Of a DNA stretch of 64,000 nucleotides, positions 54,015 to 61,926 are shown piece after piece. Under the pieces are notes generated by a model, which did no database searches, was not told the DNA's origin, and saw nothing but the letters and a program-made list of their open reading frames with translations. The DNA comes from Deltaproteobacteria bacterium. GTDB taxonomy: Bacteria; Myxococcota_A; Polyangia; Nannocystales; Nannocystaceae. The position numbers were made by a program, and so were the translations under genes. The DNA lies in the NCBI GenBank assembly GCA_016709225.1, contig JADJEE010000012.1, forward strand, positions 3,267,501 to 3,331,500. The letters are read 5' to 3'. Position 1 is the first letter of the stretch. Each line of letters starts with the position of its first letter.

Positions 54015-54334
54015 CGTCGTCGCTCCCTCCGTGCGGCGGCCTCGGCCGCCTCGCGAAATGCATCCAGTGCGTCGGTCCAGAACCTGTCGAGCCAGCTGCG
54101 CAGCGCCGTGAGTCCGCTGGGGTCTGCGCTGTAGATCCGCCGCGTGCCCTCGGCACGCGCGCGCACCAAGCCGGCGTCCTCGAGTACCCGCAGGTGCTGC
54201 GACACCGCCGGCCGACTGACCGGTAGGCCCTCGGCGAGCTCGCCCACGCTGCGGGGACGCCGGGCCACACGCTCGAAGATCTGGCGGCGCGTGCCGTCGC
54301 CGAGCGCATCGAGCACTTGCGCTGCGTTCGTCAT
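54011..54334 (-). CDS. ArsR-family helix-turn-helix repressor
   Basis: 107 residues. Winged helix: VLDALGDGTRRQIFERVARR, then SVGELAEGLPVSRPAVSQHL and RVLEDAGLVRARAEGTRRIY. It lacks the CVC metal site of ArsR/SmtB, as usual for the sub-group paired with SRPBCC proteins, so metal sensing is unlikely. It is the first gene of a two-gene operon and starts nine bases from a set of inverted repeats that fit an autoregulatory operator. Confidence 0.92.
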   Translation of the reverse strand: MTNAAQVLDALGDGTRRQIFERVARRPRSVGELAEGLPVSRPAVSQHLRVLEDAGLVRARAEGTRRIYSADPSGLTALRSWLDRFWTDALDAFREAAEAAARRERRR

Positions 54335-54336
54335 GG

Positions 54337-54358
54337 CTTACCGTAAGTAACAGCTTAC
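54337..54358. promoter_or_regulatory. Probable ArsR-type operator: three CTTAC/GTAAG half-sites
   Basis: CTTAC (54337-54341), GTAAG (54343-54347) and CTTAC (54354-54358) give two perfect inverted repeats with spacers of 1 and 6 bases. They lie immediately upstream of ATG 54334 on the minus strand, in an AT-rich island within GC-rich DNA. Binding here by the repressor would block transcription of its own operon. Confidence 0.6.
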
Positions 54359-54413
54359 CATTGGGTCGTCAAGCCATCGCGGGCCGGTTTGGGTGCGGCG
54401 TCGCGTTCGACGG

Positions 54414-55499
54414 CTACGGCGCCACGCCACAGTCGCCGCCGGGGGTGCACGGCTCGCAGCCCCAACGGAAGTGATCGAGCAGCACCACCGAGTCGATCGA
54501 CGCGTCGCCCTGATCGAACAGCGCGGCCACGATCGTCGCGGTCTCGCCACCATGCACCGGTGCGCGCAGGGTCAACCATCCGGTGGTCGCACCGACCGGA
54601 CACGACGGCGTCATCGCACCGTCGAGCTCGCACGGCAGCCCGGTGCCACCGTCGAAGCCGGTGCGCAGCAGCATCGGGTCGTCGCCTTGGTGCGCGACCA
54701 TGAGCCCCGCGAGCGAGGTCGTGTCGAGCCGTCGGCCTTGCACGGTCGTGACGTTGCCGGTGAAGGCCTCGCTCGAGAGCCACACCACGAAGGTGTCGTT
54801 GGCCGCGGCCCCGATGCGCTCGGGGAACTCCGCCGACAGCCACGCGAGATCGATCGCGAAGTGACCGGCGGCCTCGGGCACCGCGACGTCGACCGACCAC
54901 CACAGCAGATCGTGGGCCGGGCCGCCGTCCGTCCATGCCTGCGCCAGCGTGTCGGAGCAGTCGCCGATGCCGTCGCAATCGAAATACGGGGCCCCGCCGG
55001 CGCCGTCGTTGCTGCCGACCGCGGTCACGATCGGTGCGGGCAAGCTCGCATCGTCGGGGTTGTCGTTGGCGGTGCCGGGCTCGGCGGCGCCGATGGGCTG
55101 CGCGACCTGCCCGCCCGCCGCGGCCTCCGCGAGCACGCCGGTGCCGAGCACCAGCAACGCGTCGCCGAAGCGGGGCGCGAAGAAGGCGTTGCCGAACTCA
55201 TGGGCACGACGCCACGCGGCGCCGTCGCTGCTCTGAAAGGTCGCGGCCGCGACACCGGGGTAGCAGGCCAGCTCGAACGCACGCAGCGGATCGGCGAACG
55301 CGTCGCAGCTGGGATCCGGCTGCGGCAACACGCAATCGCCACCGAGGTCACCGTCGTCGCTGCCGACGGTCGCATCGCCGGTGCCTTGGCTGCCGCCGGC
55401 GTCGCCGCTGCCGTCGTCCCGCGACCCCGCGACGTAGGTCACCCAACAACCCGAAGCTGCGCCCAGCCACGCCGCCGCGATCGCGTGCACGCACCTCAT
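54414..55499 (-). CDS. Choice-of-anchor L-like lipoprotein
   Basis: 361 residues from ATG 55499. Lipobox AWLGAASGCWVT, then a Gly/Asp/Ser linker. The domain has DPLRAFELACYPG, FGNAFFAPRFGDALLVLGTG, and ends with SIDSVVLLDHFRWGCEP; these three places recall the 'choice-of-anchor L' proteins of myxobacteria. Cysteine pairs at DCDGIGDC and CEPCTPGGDC suggest a disulphide-bonded exported fold. The start overlaps the stop of the FecR/TPR-like gene by four bases (ATGA), making it the last gene of the second ECF operon. Possibly a member of the regulated surface proteins. Confidence 0.8.
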   Translation of the reverse strand: MRCVHAIAAAWLGAASGCWVTYVAGSRDDGSGDAGGSQGTGDATVGSDDGDLGGDCVLPQPDPSCDAFADPLRAFELACYPGVAAATFQSSDGAAWRRAHEFGNAFFAPRFGDALLVLGTGVLAEAAAGGQVAQPIGAAEPGTANDNPDDASLPAPIVTAVGSNDGAGGAPYFDCDGIGDCSDTLAQAWTDGGPAHDLLWWSVDVAVPEAAGHFAIDLAWLSAEFPERIGAAANDTFVVWLSSEAFTGNVTTVQGRRLDTTSLAGLMVAHQGDDPMLLRTGFDGGTGLPCELDGAMTPSCPVGATTGWLTLRAPVHGGETATIVAALFDQGDASIDSVVLLDHFRWGCEPCTPGGDCGVAP

Positions 55500-56710
55500 G
55501 GGGATCGCAGCTTGGCAGCGTAGGCGCTGCGCGGCCACCGGCGCAGGAACGCCGCGGTCGCCGCGTCCGCATCGGCATCGCGGTCGAGCGCGCGCAGGGC
55601 TCGGATGCGACCGAAGCTGGCCTCCTCCGCGAGCGAACCCTTGCGTCGCAGGTAGCGATCGAAGGCGGCCAGCGCCGCACGGGCCCGACCGCGCTCGAGC
55701 TGCACCTCGCCGAGGGAGAGCAGGGCCGCGAGCGCCAGCGCGCTGCGAGGGTGGGCGTCGACCAGTCGCTCGTAGGCCTGCGCGGCACCGCCGAGATCGC
55801 CCTCGGCTCGCAGCGCGCGCGCCCGTGTCAGCAGCTCATTGGCGGCCGGCTCGCTGCGCGGACGATCCGGCCGGATCGAGGTCTCCGCGGCGTCCGCGGC
55901 CAGCCGCTCGCCCGCACGCAGCGTGACCACGTCGTGGTCGTCGCGGGTGATCGCCGCGCGACCACGCACGACGTCGATCGCCCAGCGCCGCTCGTGCACC
56001 TGCAGCACCACCTCGCTTTCGGCCTCGAGCACCACGCGGACCCCTGCGACGATCACCGGCCGCAGGTGGGCGATCGTGGTCGCGGTGTGAACGCGGGCCT
56101 CGCCGTCGGCGAGGGTGAAGCTCGAACCCTCCGCGGGCGCCTGCACGACGAACTCGCTGCCCGCGGTCACGCACACTCGGGTCTCACCTTCGCGCGCGCA
56201 GGCCTCGGTGCGCGCGCGCGTGGTGATGCCGGGCGGGAGCGGCCCCGCCGCGACGTCGATCGCACCGCGATCGAGGATCCAGCCGGGATCGGTGCTCGGC
56301 AACGGCGTCGGGGCCGGCGCGGCCGCGTCGGTGGGTTGCCACTGCGCCAGCGGTGTGGCCCACGGCTCGAGCGGCGCGAGTTCCGAGGCCGGCGACCACG
56401 GCTGCCACCACGCCAGCGACAGCAGTACCACGGCGGCCGCGGCGGCGAGCGTCGGTGCGAGCCAGCGCGTGGGCCGACGCGGCAGCGCTTGCTCGACGGC
56501 CGCCGCAATCGCGATCTCGTCGTCGACGGTTGCGGTGGTTGGCGCATCGATCGCGACGCGCAGCTCCGCCAGCAACGCGTGCTCGAGGCGGGCTGCAGCG
56601 TCGCCGGGCACGTGCGTGGCGACCAGCGCCTGCTGCACGGCATCGGCCTCGTCGATCGCGGCGGCATCGATGGCCGCGCGCCAGCGGGCGTCGTCGAGTC
56701 GCTCGATCAC
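55496..56710 (-). CDS. FecR/TPR-like membrane protein, probable anti-sigma partner
   Basis: 404 residues from GTG 56710. The N-terminal ~80 residues are cytoplasmic and helical, followed by TM ~84-102 (WLAPTLAAAAAVVLLSLAWW). A periplasmic FecR-like region covers ~165-290 (SSFTLADGEARVHTATTIAH, WAIDVVRGRAAITRDDHDVV, TLRAGERLAADAA), and a TPR-like C-terminus follows (DLGGAAQAYERLVDAHPRSA). Its GTG overlaps the sigma stop by four bases. The cytoplasmic part probably binds and holds the sigma factor until an envelope signal arrives. No zinc-finger motif is seen. Confidence 0.82.
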   Translation of the reverse strand: MIERLDDARWRAAIDAAAIDEADAVQQALVATHVPGDAAARLEHALLAELRVAIDAPTTATVDDEIAIAAAVEQALPRRPTRWLAPTLAAAAAVVLLSLAWWQPWSPASELAPLEPWATPLAQWQPTDAAAPAPTPLPSTDPGWILDRGAIDVAAGPLPPGITTRARTEACAREGETRVCVTAGSEFVVQAPAEGSSFTLADGEARVHTATTIAHLRPVIVAGVRVVLEAESEVVLQVHERRWAIDVVRGRAAITRDDHDVVTLRAGERLAADAAETSIRPDRPRSEPAANELLTRARALRAEGDLGGAAQAYERLVDAHPRSALALAALLSLGEVQLERGRARAALAAFDRYLRRKGSLAEEASFGRIRALRALDRDADADAATAAFLRRWPRSAYAAKLRSP

Positions 56711-57327
56711 GAGGCGTCCTTTCGGTGATCGGGCTCGGTGGGTGCGACGCGGCCGAGCGCTGCGTCGCGTCGCATCGCGCGACGCAGCTCGTGGAGCGCC
56801 TTGAGAATGCGGGACTTCACGGTCGGCACCGGCGCGCCGGTGAGCTCGGCGATCTCGGGCAGGGTGTACTCGAGCGCGTGACGCAGCACGAACGCGGTGC
56901 GCTGCTGCTCGGGCAGCGCGTCGAGGTACGTGAGCAGCGGTCGCGGCAGCGCATCTTCGCCGCGGGTCGCGTCGGCGCCGTCGTCGATGGGTTCCGATCC
57001 GACGCCCGCGGTCGCGGCCGCGCGTCGCACCTGGGCGCTGCGCAGCCAGTGGCATGCCGAGCGCGCAGCGATGCGTGCGACCCACCCGAGCAGTGGCCCC
57101 TCGCCGCGGTAGTTGCCGGCGGCACGCAGCACCTCGACCAGTGCACCCTGGCCGACGTCGGCGGCGTCGGCGGGGTTGGCCACGAGGCGGCATGCGACGG
57201 CGCGGACGGTAGGCATCGAGATCCTCGCGAGCTGCTCGGCGGCGCGGCGATCACCCGCGGCCACGCGGGCGGTGAGGGCGTGCATGGCCGGGCGGTCGTC
57301 GGCTGCGGGGGTTTCGGGGCGCGCCAC
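56707..57327 (-). CDS. ECF-type RNA polymerase sigma factor
   Basis: 206 residues from GTG 57327. Region 2: VRAVACRLVANPADAADVGQ, GPLLGWVARIAARSACHWLR. Region 4: DALPEQQRTAFVLRHALEYT, LPEIAELTGAPVPTVKSRIL. Length is usual for ECF factors. It is second in the operon, six bases after the envelope gene and coupled by four bases to the membrane partner. DVGQGALVEVLRAAGNYRGE stands for the DVxQ-D-F motif, with Gly for the usual Asp/Glu, so region 2.2 is slightly unusual. Target promoters unknown. Confidence 0.92.
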   Translation of the reverse strand: MARPETPAADDRPAMHALTARVAAGDRRAAEQLARISMPTVRAVACRLVANPADAADVGQGALVEVLRAAGNYRGEGPLLGWVARIAARSACHWLRSAQVRRAAATAGVGSEPIDDGADATRGEDALPRPLLTYLDALPEQQRTAFVLRHALEYTLPEIAELTGAPVPTVKSRILKALHELRRAMRRDAALGRVAPTEPDHRKDAS

Positions 57328-57333
57328 GACGGG

Positions 57334-58482
57334 TCACCTGTCCCCGTGGCGCGCCGACGGCCGGCGTGGATGAAGAAATTCGCCGCCGAGTCGCACCCGG
57401 ATCCCGAGGAACGCCGTGGCGGCGGCCGGATGGCCCCTCAGGAGCCGTTCACGGCCCGTGGGCCCGTCGACGACCAACGTGGCGTTGCGGCACCACGCAT
57501 CGACGCGGGCCAGCGCCGTGAGTCCGACGCGGGCGGTGAGCGCGACGTCGATCCCACCGCCGGCCGTGACCGCGGCGCGCAGGCCCCAGCCGCGCCCGAA
57601 GCCGCGCAGCTCCCAGCCCATGGCCTCGATCACGCCACCGATCAGGATCGACGGCCGCACCCGCCGCCCCGGTCGCAGCGTCACGCCCACGGCAGCGTCG
57701 ATGCCGACGCGCGTGATCGTGAGCGCATCGCCGGCGTGTTGCGGCGGCGCCCAGGCCAGGCCGAGCGCCACCGTCGCACGCGAGGGATGCACGAGGTGGG
57801 CACGCAGCGCGGGCGCGCTCTGCCACGGTGCTCGATCGGCGAGGTTGCTGCCGAGGTAGCCGAGCGCGACATCGACGTGGCTGCGCGGCGGCGCGACGAC
57901 CTGTGTCGGTGTCGGCGACTCGTCGACGGGTACCCGCGCGGGCTCGGGCGGCACGGCGGGCTCGACCGCCGTGCTCGCGGCCTCGATCGAGGTCGCCATG
58001 CCGCGGACCATGACGCCGATCGACTCGGTCTGCGCGTCGCGATCGTCGACGTCGGGCAGCGTGCGTGCCCAGGCGCCGGCGTCACCGGGCAGCCACAGGT
58101 GCAGCGTCGCGATGCCGTCGTCGGCGACCACCCAGAACACCGCGCGCGCGCCGGGGGTCTCGTGCAAGCGATGCTCGGCCCACGCGGTGGGGTCGCGCAG
58201 GGCGTCGCCATCGAGCGGTCGCACGTCCGGCACCAAGGCGGTGCCGGCCAGATGGCTGCGCAGTGCCACCGTCACGTCGTCGATCGACAGCCCCAGCCGC
58301 GGGTCGACGCCCACCACCACCGTAGCCGCCTCGATGGGATCGCCGATGGCCGCGGCCGAGCCCGCTCCAGGTGCGCGCGCCGTCGCCAGCTGCAGCGACA
58401 GCGACAGGCACAGCCAGGCCCCGATCGCCATCGCGCAGCATCGTGCCAGATTTCCGCGGGGCCTCCGACCGGGCGTGCCCAT
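57334..58482 (-). CDS. Predicted envelope protein preceding an ECF sigma gene
   Basis: 382 residues from ATG 58482; ATG 58431 is an alternative. Signal region MAIGAWLCLSLSLQLATARA. Residues ~45-160 form a first domain (VVVGVDPRLGLSIDDVTVAL, RAVFWVVADDGIATLHLWLP). A Pro/Val linker and a barrel-like C-terminal half follow (ALGLAWAPPQHAGDALTITR, TVALGLAW, FLGIRVRLGGEFLHP). Same layout as the protein at 3725-4780. Six bases before the sigma start, so co-transcribed. Possibly a sensor or regulated outer-membrane protein. Confidence 0.78.
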   Translation of the reverse strand: MGTPGRRPRGNLARCCAMAIGAWLCLSLSLQLATARAPGAGSAAAIGDPIEAATVVVGVDPRLGLSIDDVTVALRSHLAGTALVPDVRPLDGDALRDPTAWAEHRLHETPGARAVFWVVADDGIATLHLWLPGDAGAWARTLPDVDDRDAQTESIGVMVRGMATSIEAASTAVEPAVPPEPARVPVDESPTPTQVVAPPRSHVDVALGYLGSNLADRAPWQSAPALRAHLVHPSRATVALGLAWAPPQHAGDALTITRVGIDAAVGVTLRPGRRVRPSILIGGVIEAMGWELRGFGRGWGLRAAVTAGGGIDVALTARVGLTALARVDAWCRNATLVVDGPTGRERLLRGHPAAATAFLGIRVRLGGEFLHPRRPSARHGDR

Positions 58483-58498
58483 GCCGGTGGCCGTGGGA

Positions 58499-58993
58499 TC
58501 AGCGGCCGCGCATCGCCAGGCGTCCGACGCCGAGCAGGAGCAGGTCCTCGAGCACACCGCCGACCACGTCGGGCACACCGGTACGTCGGTGCAGGGCGCG
58601 GCGCGCCTCGAACAGCGCGAACGTGCTCGCGATCGCGGCCGCGCCACCGAGCACCGCGCCGAGCAGCGGGTTGTGATCGTCGTCGGCCGCAAGCGCCGCG
58701 CCGCTGGTCGAGCCCGACAACACCCGCGCAGCGACGCCGACCAACGCGGTGCGATCGCCAACGCCCGGTAGCTTGTCGATCACGGTCTCGAGCACCGCAC
58801 CGCCACGGAGCAGCGCGACGCCGCGGTCGCTGGCCATCGCACGGGCGAGTCGCGAGCGGCTGGCTCGCGGTCGACGTCGCAGGTCCTCGGCGGCGAACAG
58901 GGCGGCCGCGGTGGTGCGCCCTCCGGCGAGCGCGCCCGCGAGGGCATACGAGAGGGCGTGGGAGAGTCGGCTTCGCTTCGTCGACGACGGCAT
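58499..58993 (-). CDS. DUF4126-like small protein
   Basis: 164 residues from ATG 58993 (ATG 59017 possible). Hydrophobic, Ala/Gly-rich with ALSYALAGALAGGRTTAAAL, LETVIDKLPGVGDRTALVGV, GAVLGGAAAIASTFALFEAR and GVLEDLLLLGVGR. This pattern, in particular DKLPGVGDRT, recalls DUF4126 membrane proteins. It lies 16 bases upstream of the envelope-protein gene start, so it may head the ECF operon. Function unknown. Confidence 0.72.
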   Translation of the reverse strand: MPSSTKRSRLSHALSYALAGALAGGRTTAAALFAAEDLRRRPRASRSRLARAMASDRGVALLRGGAVLETVIDKLPGVGDRTALVGVAARVLSGSTSGAALAADDDHNPLLGAVLGGAAAIASTFALFEARRALHRRTGVPDVVGGVLEDLLLLGVGRLAMRGR

Positions 58994-59167
58994 CGCAGCC
59001 GCCACCCTTGCACGCATCGGGCCCACCGCCCGATCCTGTCCGGCTCCAACGACGCGCGCCGATGGTGCGCGCGCGGGCCCGCGGCGCCACCGCTCACCGT
59101 GGCGTCGTTCGCTTGTCCGCCGGCGAGCGCAGCGCGTGCGCTACGGTGCGCTCGCCACCGTCGTCGG

Positions 59168-59956
59168 TCAGCAGACCGGACAGCCGCAGCTGATGGCGCC
59201 GTCGATGTCGTTGCAGATGTCGAACGGTGCCTCGCACACGTCGGCACCCATACAGCCGCACGAGGGCACGCCTTCGCACGCGGGTGGGATCGGCGTGCAA
59301 CGGGTCACCGGCGCGTGCGAGACGAACTGCACGCAGGCCTCGTCCGCGGGGCAGTCGCTGCAATCGGACACCACGTCGCACAGCTCCGCCGGGACGCACA
59401 GACCGCTCCAGCACGCGCCGTCGATGCTCGGCAGCATGCCATCGGGGCACTCCGGCGGCAGGGCATCGCACGCCACCTCGAGTGGGTTGCAAGGCAACGG
59501 CGCGAGCTCGCAGCTGCCGAGCTCGCACTGTGCGACCGGGTTCGACACGCCCAACGCACCGCAGGCGCTCTGGAGGCACTCCTGCAGATCGCAGTTGGGC
59601 GCCTCGGTACCCTGCAGGATCGCGAGGCAGCTGCAGCAGTCCTCGACGACGGTGCAGTCGCTCGCGGCCTCGCACGCGGTCACCGGCTCGCCGGTCGATC
59701 CATCGGCGCCGCTGCTCGACGCGTCGGCGCCGGTCGTGCTCGAGCCATCGGTGGTCGTGCCTGTCGAACCGCTGCCGTCGCTCGTGGTCGCGGTCGTGGT
59801 CGCGGTCGTGGTCGACTCACCGCTGCCGGTGCTCGACGAGCTACCCGTCGTCGTGCCGTCGCTCGTGCTCGAGGTTGCATCGCCGTCGTCGCCGCACGCG
59901 AGCAGGGGAACGAGGGCACACAGACACAGCGCCAAGGGCTTCGCAAGTCGTCGCAT
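59168..59956 (-). CDS. Cysteine-rich lipoprotein with long Ser/Thr linker
   Basis: 262 residues from ATG 59956. Lipobox ALVPLLACGDDG, then a ~65-residue Ser/Thr/Gly linker. The mature domain has about 30 cysteines in clusters (CEAASDCTVVEDCCSC, CSDCPADEACVQFV, CGCMGADVCEAPFDIC), so it is disulphide-rich and surface-exposed. No family recognised. Part of the linker is encoded by a short DNA tandem repeat at 59782-59814. Confidence 0.78.
   Translation of the reverse strand: MRRLAKPLALCLCALVPLLACGDDGDATSSTSDGTTTGSSSSTGSGESTTTATTTATTSDGSGSTGTTTDGSSTTGADASSSGADGSTGEPVTACEAASDCTVVEDCCSCLAILQGTEAPNCDLQECLQSACGALGVSNPVAQCELGSCELAPLPCNPLEVACDALPPECPDGMLPSIDGACWSGLCVPAELCDVVSDCSDCPADEACVQFVSHAPVTRCTPIPPACEGVPSCGCMGADVCEAPFDICNDIDGAISCGCPVC
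59782..59814. repeat. 12-base tandem repeat inside a lipoprotein linker
   Basis: TCGTGGTCGCGG occurs twice in full and 9 bases a third time. On the coding strand it encodes part of the Thr/Ala-rich linker. Units are a multiple of three, so length changes would keep the frame. Confidence 0.8.
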
Positions 59957-60081
59957 CCGCGGGACGATAGTCCACGGCGCGGCCGGCTGGGTAGCGTCGG
60001 GGTGCGGCATCGACTCGCCCATCGCCCGCAAAACTCGCGGCGCCGCGTCGACGAGGCCGTGAGGCGACGTGCGCGCCGAGC

Positions 60082-60714
60082 TCAGTCGCGCAACGCGAGC
60101 ACCATCTTGCCGCCGCCGGCGTTGGCGGACAGGCCCTCGGCGACCCCGACGAAGTAGAGCGAGCGCCCCTGGTGATCGAGGCGCATCACGCCCGCGCTCT
60201 GATCGATCGCCGTCGCCGACGCGACGTCGCCGGTGTAGCTGCCCTCGATCGCCTCGACCGACGACAATCCCAGCGCCAGCACCACGCCCCAGCTGGCGGA
60301 GCCCCCGACCTGGGCGCCGATGCTGGTGTACTCGAGATCGAAGCTGCGCTCGCCGGCCACGCCGGCGAAGCGGATGGTGCCACTGCCGCGGGCGAGCTTC
60401 ACCACCAGCCCACCCTCGCCCCAGTGGTACACACCGACGGCCTGCACGCCGCGCTCGCGCATCGCGGCCACGAACGCGGGCTGCTCGAGCAGCGCGGCCA
60501 GCTTCTCGCGCAGCACGACCTGCTCGGGGCCATCGATCGACAGCTTGCCGCTCAGCTCATCGACCTGGGCGCGGATGGCCGCGTCGTCGAAGCGCCCGGA
60601 GATCGCGGCCAGATCGGCAGCCGGCACGTGGGTGCGCGGCGCGACGTTCGGGCCGCAGGCGGCGATGCACGACGCGAGGGTGAGGCAGACATCGAGGCGT
60701 AGCGAGCGGAGCAT
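60082..60714 (-). CDS. Small predicted lipoprotein of unknown function
   Basis: 210 residues from ATG 60714. Lipobox TLASCIAACGPN. The helical N-terminal part (AAIRAQVDELSGKLSIDGPE, LREKLAALLEQPAFVAAMRE) is followed by a Gly-rich beta region (GVYHWGEGGLVVKLARGSGT, LEYTSIGAQVGGSASWGVVL). The second half is vaguely reminiscent of SYLF/Ysc84-type lipid-binding proteins in glycine spacing, but I do not claim it. Same strand as the GH5 gene 49 bases upstream. Confidence 0.7.
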   Translation of the reverse strand: MLRSLRLDVCLTLASCIAACGPNVAPRTHVPAADLAAISGRFDDAAIRAQVDELSGKLSIDGPEQVVLREKLAALLEQPAFVAAMRERGVQAVGVYHWGEGGLVVKLARGSGTIRFAGVAGERSFDLEYTSIGAQVGGSASWGVVLALGLSSVEAIEGSYTGDVASATAIDQSAGVMRLDHQGRSLYFVGVAEGLSANAGGGKMVLALRD

Positions 60715-60763
60715 CGCCGCGAACGGTACCAAGGCCGCGCGCCCGCTGCGATCGAGACGACGC

Positions 60764-61897
60764 CTACGGCGACGCGCAAAGCCGGCGGGGCTGCGTGTCG
60801 CGGAGCTGACGGCGCATGAACCACCCCGCCGTCGAGAGCGCGCTGGTGTCCCACGGCCCCGCGGCCGCGCCGGGTTCCTCGGCACAGGTGCCGCGACGCA
60901 GCATCGCCGAGCTCTCCGCGTCGTCGGTGAACGACCAGCCGACCCAGCTCACCTGCGGCTCGCCCGCGAGTGCGGCGAGGAACGCGGCGCCGTCGTCGTA
61001 GTCGTCGGGCGAATCGCCGGAGTAGCTGGCGGCGGCCCACTCGGTCACGAAGATCGGCAGTCGCGCGAGATAGGGCTCGATCTGCGACAACTCCATCGAC
61101 GCCGCGTAGTAGTGGAACGTGTACATCACGTTGTGGGCGAGCTCGCCGGACAGCGGCGCGTCGGCGACGTCCGCGAGCTCGCCGGAGTCGTCCGGGGTTC
61201 CGACCACGATCACCACCTCGGGGTTGATCGCGCGGATGATCGGGATGATCTCGCCGGCGTACTCACGGATGCCGTACCACGCGACCTCCGAGGGCTCGTT
61301 GGCGATCTCGTAGATGACGTTGGGGACGCCGGCGTAGCGGGTCGCGACCGCGGTCCAGAACTCGCGCGCCTCGTCGAGGCGATCGTTGGGATCGAAGGAG
61401 GTCACGTGCCAGTCGATGATCACGTACAGGCCCCGCGCGATGGCAGCGTCGGCGATCGTCTCCAGTGCGTCGCGCATGCCCTCGGGGTCGTGCAGCCAGC
61501 CGCCCTCGGTGACGTACACGGGAATCCGCAGCAGGTCGACGTCGAGCCCGTCGGAGGCCAGCAGGAACGTCAACGCGTCGTCGTCGAGGCATGTTCGCCA
61601 CGGGAACCACTGGATGCCCTGATCGGAGATGCCCCGTAGCTGCACGGGATGTCCGCACGCGTCGACGAGCTGCAGACCATCCACCGCGAGGCGACCGTGA
61701 CGCTCGACCGGGGGCGCTTGGGGCATCGCGGGGCCTTCGTCGGTGCCGGCGGAGATCACGGTATCGTCGGGCCCCGCGTCGGCGTCGTGGCAAGCGATCG
61801 TGAGCGCAAGCCAGGCGAGCACGCCCGACACATGGCTCGCGCGGGCCTTGCCCGACGCGCCCACGGTGGTCGTCGTCGTCGTCGTCGTGCTCGCCAT
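60764..61897 (-). CDS. Glycoside hydrolase family 5 enzyme, predicted lipoprotein
   Basis: 377 residues from ATG 61897. The N-terminus has eight Thr in a row, then a hydrophobic region ending ALTIACHDADA (likely lipobox). The GH5 (cellulase-like) barrel is clear: QLRGISDQGIQWFPW, LLRIPVYVTEGGWL, ARGLYVIIDWHVTS, acid/base Glu in NVIYEIANEPSEVAWYG and nucleophile Glu in PIFVTEWAAASYSG. It should cut beta-1,4-linked glycans (cellulose, mannan or related) outside the cell; exact substrate unknown. C-terminal Cys pair possible. Directly downstream of the sugar dehydrogenase gene on the same strand. Confidence 0.92.
   Translation of the reverse strand: MASTTTTTTTTVGASGKARASHVSGVLAWLALTIACHDADAGPDDTVISAGTDEGPAMPQAPPVERHGRLAVDGLQLVDACGHPVQLRGISDQGIQWFPWRTCLDDDALTFLLASDGLDVDLLRIPVYVTEGGWLHDPEGMRDALETIADAAIARGLYVIIDWHVTSFDPNDRLDEAREFWTAVATRYAGVPNVIYEIANEPSEVAWYGIREYAGEIIPIIRAINPEVVIVVGTPDDSGELADVADAPLSGELAHNVMYTFHYYAASMELSQIEPYLARLPIFVTEWAAASYSGDSPDDYDDGAAFLAALAGEPQVSWVGWSFTDDAESSAMLRRGTCAEEPGAAAGPWDTSALSTAGWFMRRQLRDTQPRRLCASP
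61867..61891. repeat. CGT trinucleotide run encoding poly-Thr
   Basis: Six CGT units in a row, bordered by GGT and GTG-type near-repeats, encode most of the eight threonines at the start of the GH5 protein. Because units are three bases, slippage changes only the Thr number. Coordinates are approximate by a base or two. Confidence 0.7.
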
Positions 61898-61926
61898 CGA
61901 TCGCCGCCGCCCCGAGCGTGTCGCGG

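Noticed and set aside
56353..59193. Long plus-strand open frame opposite the second ECF operon
   Set aside because: Arg/Ala-rich with no signal or domain; the minus-strand genes there are supported by overlaps and motifs.
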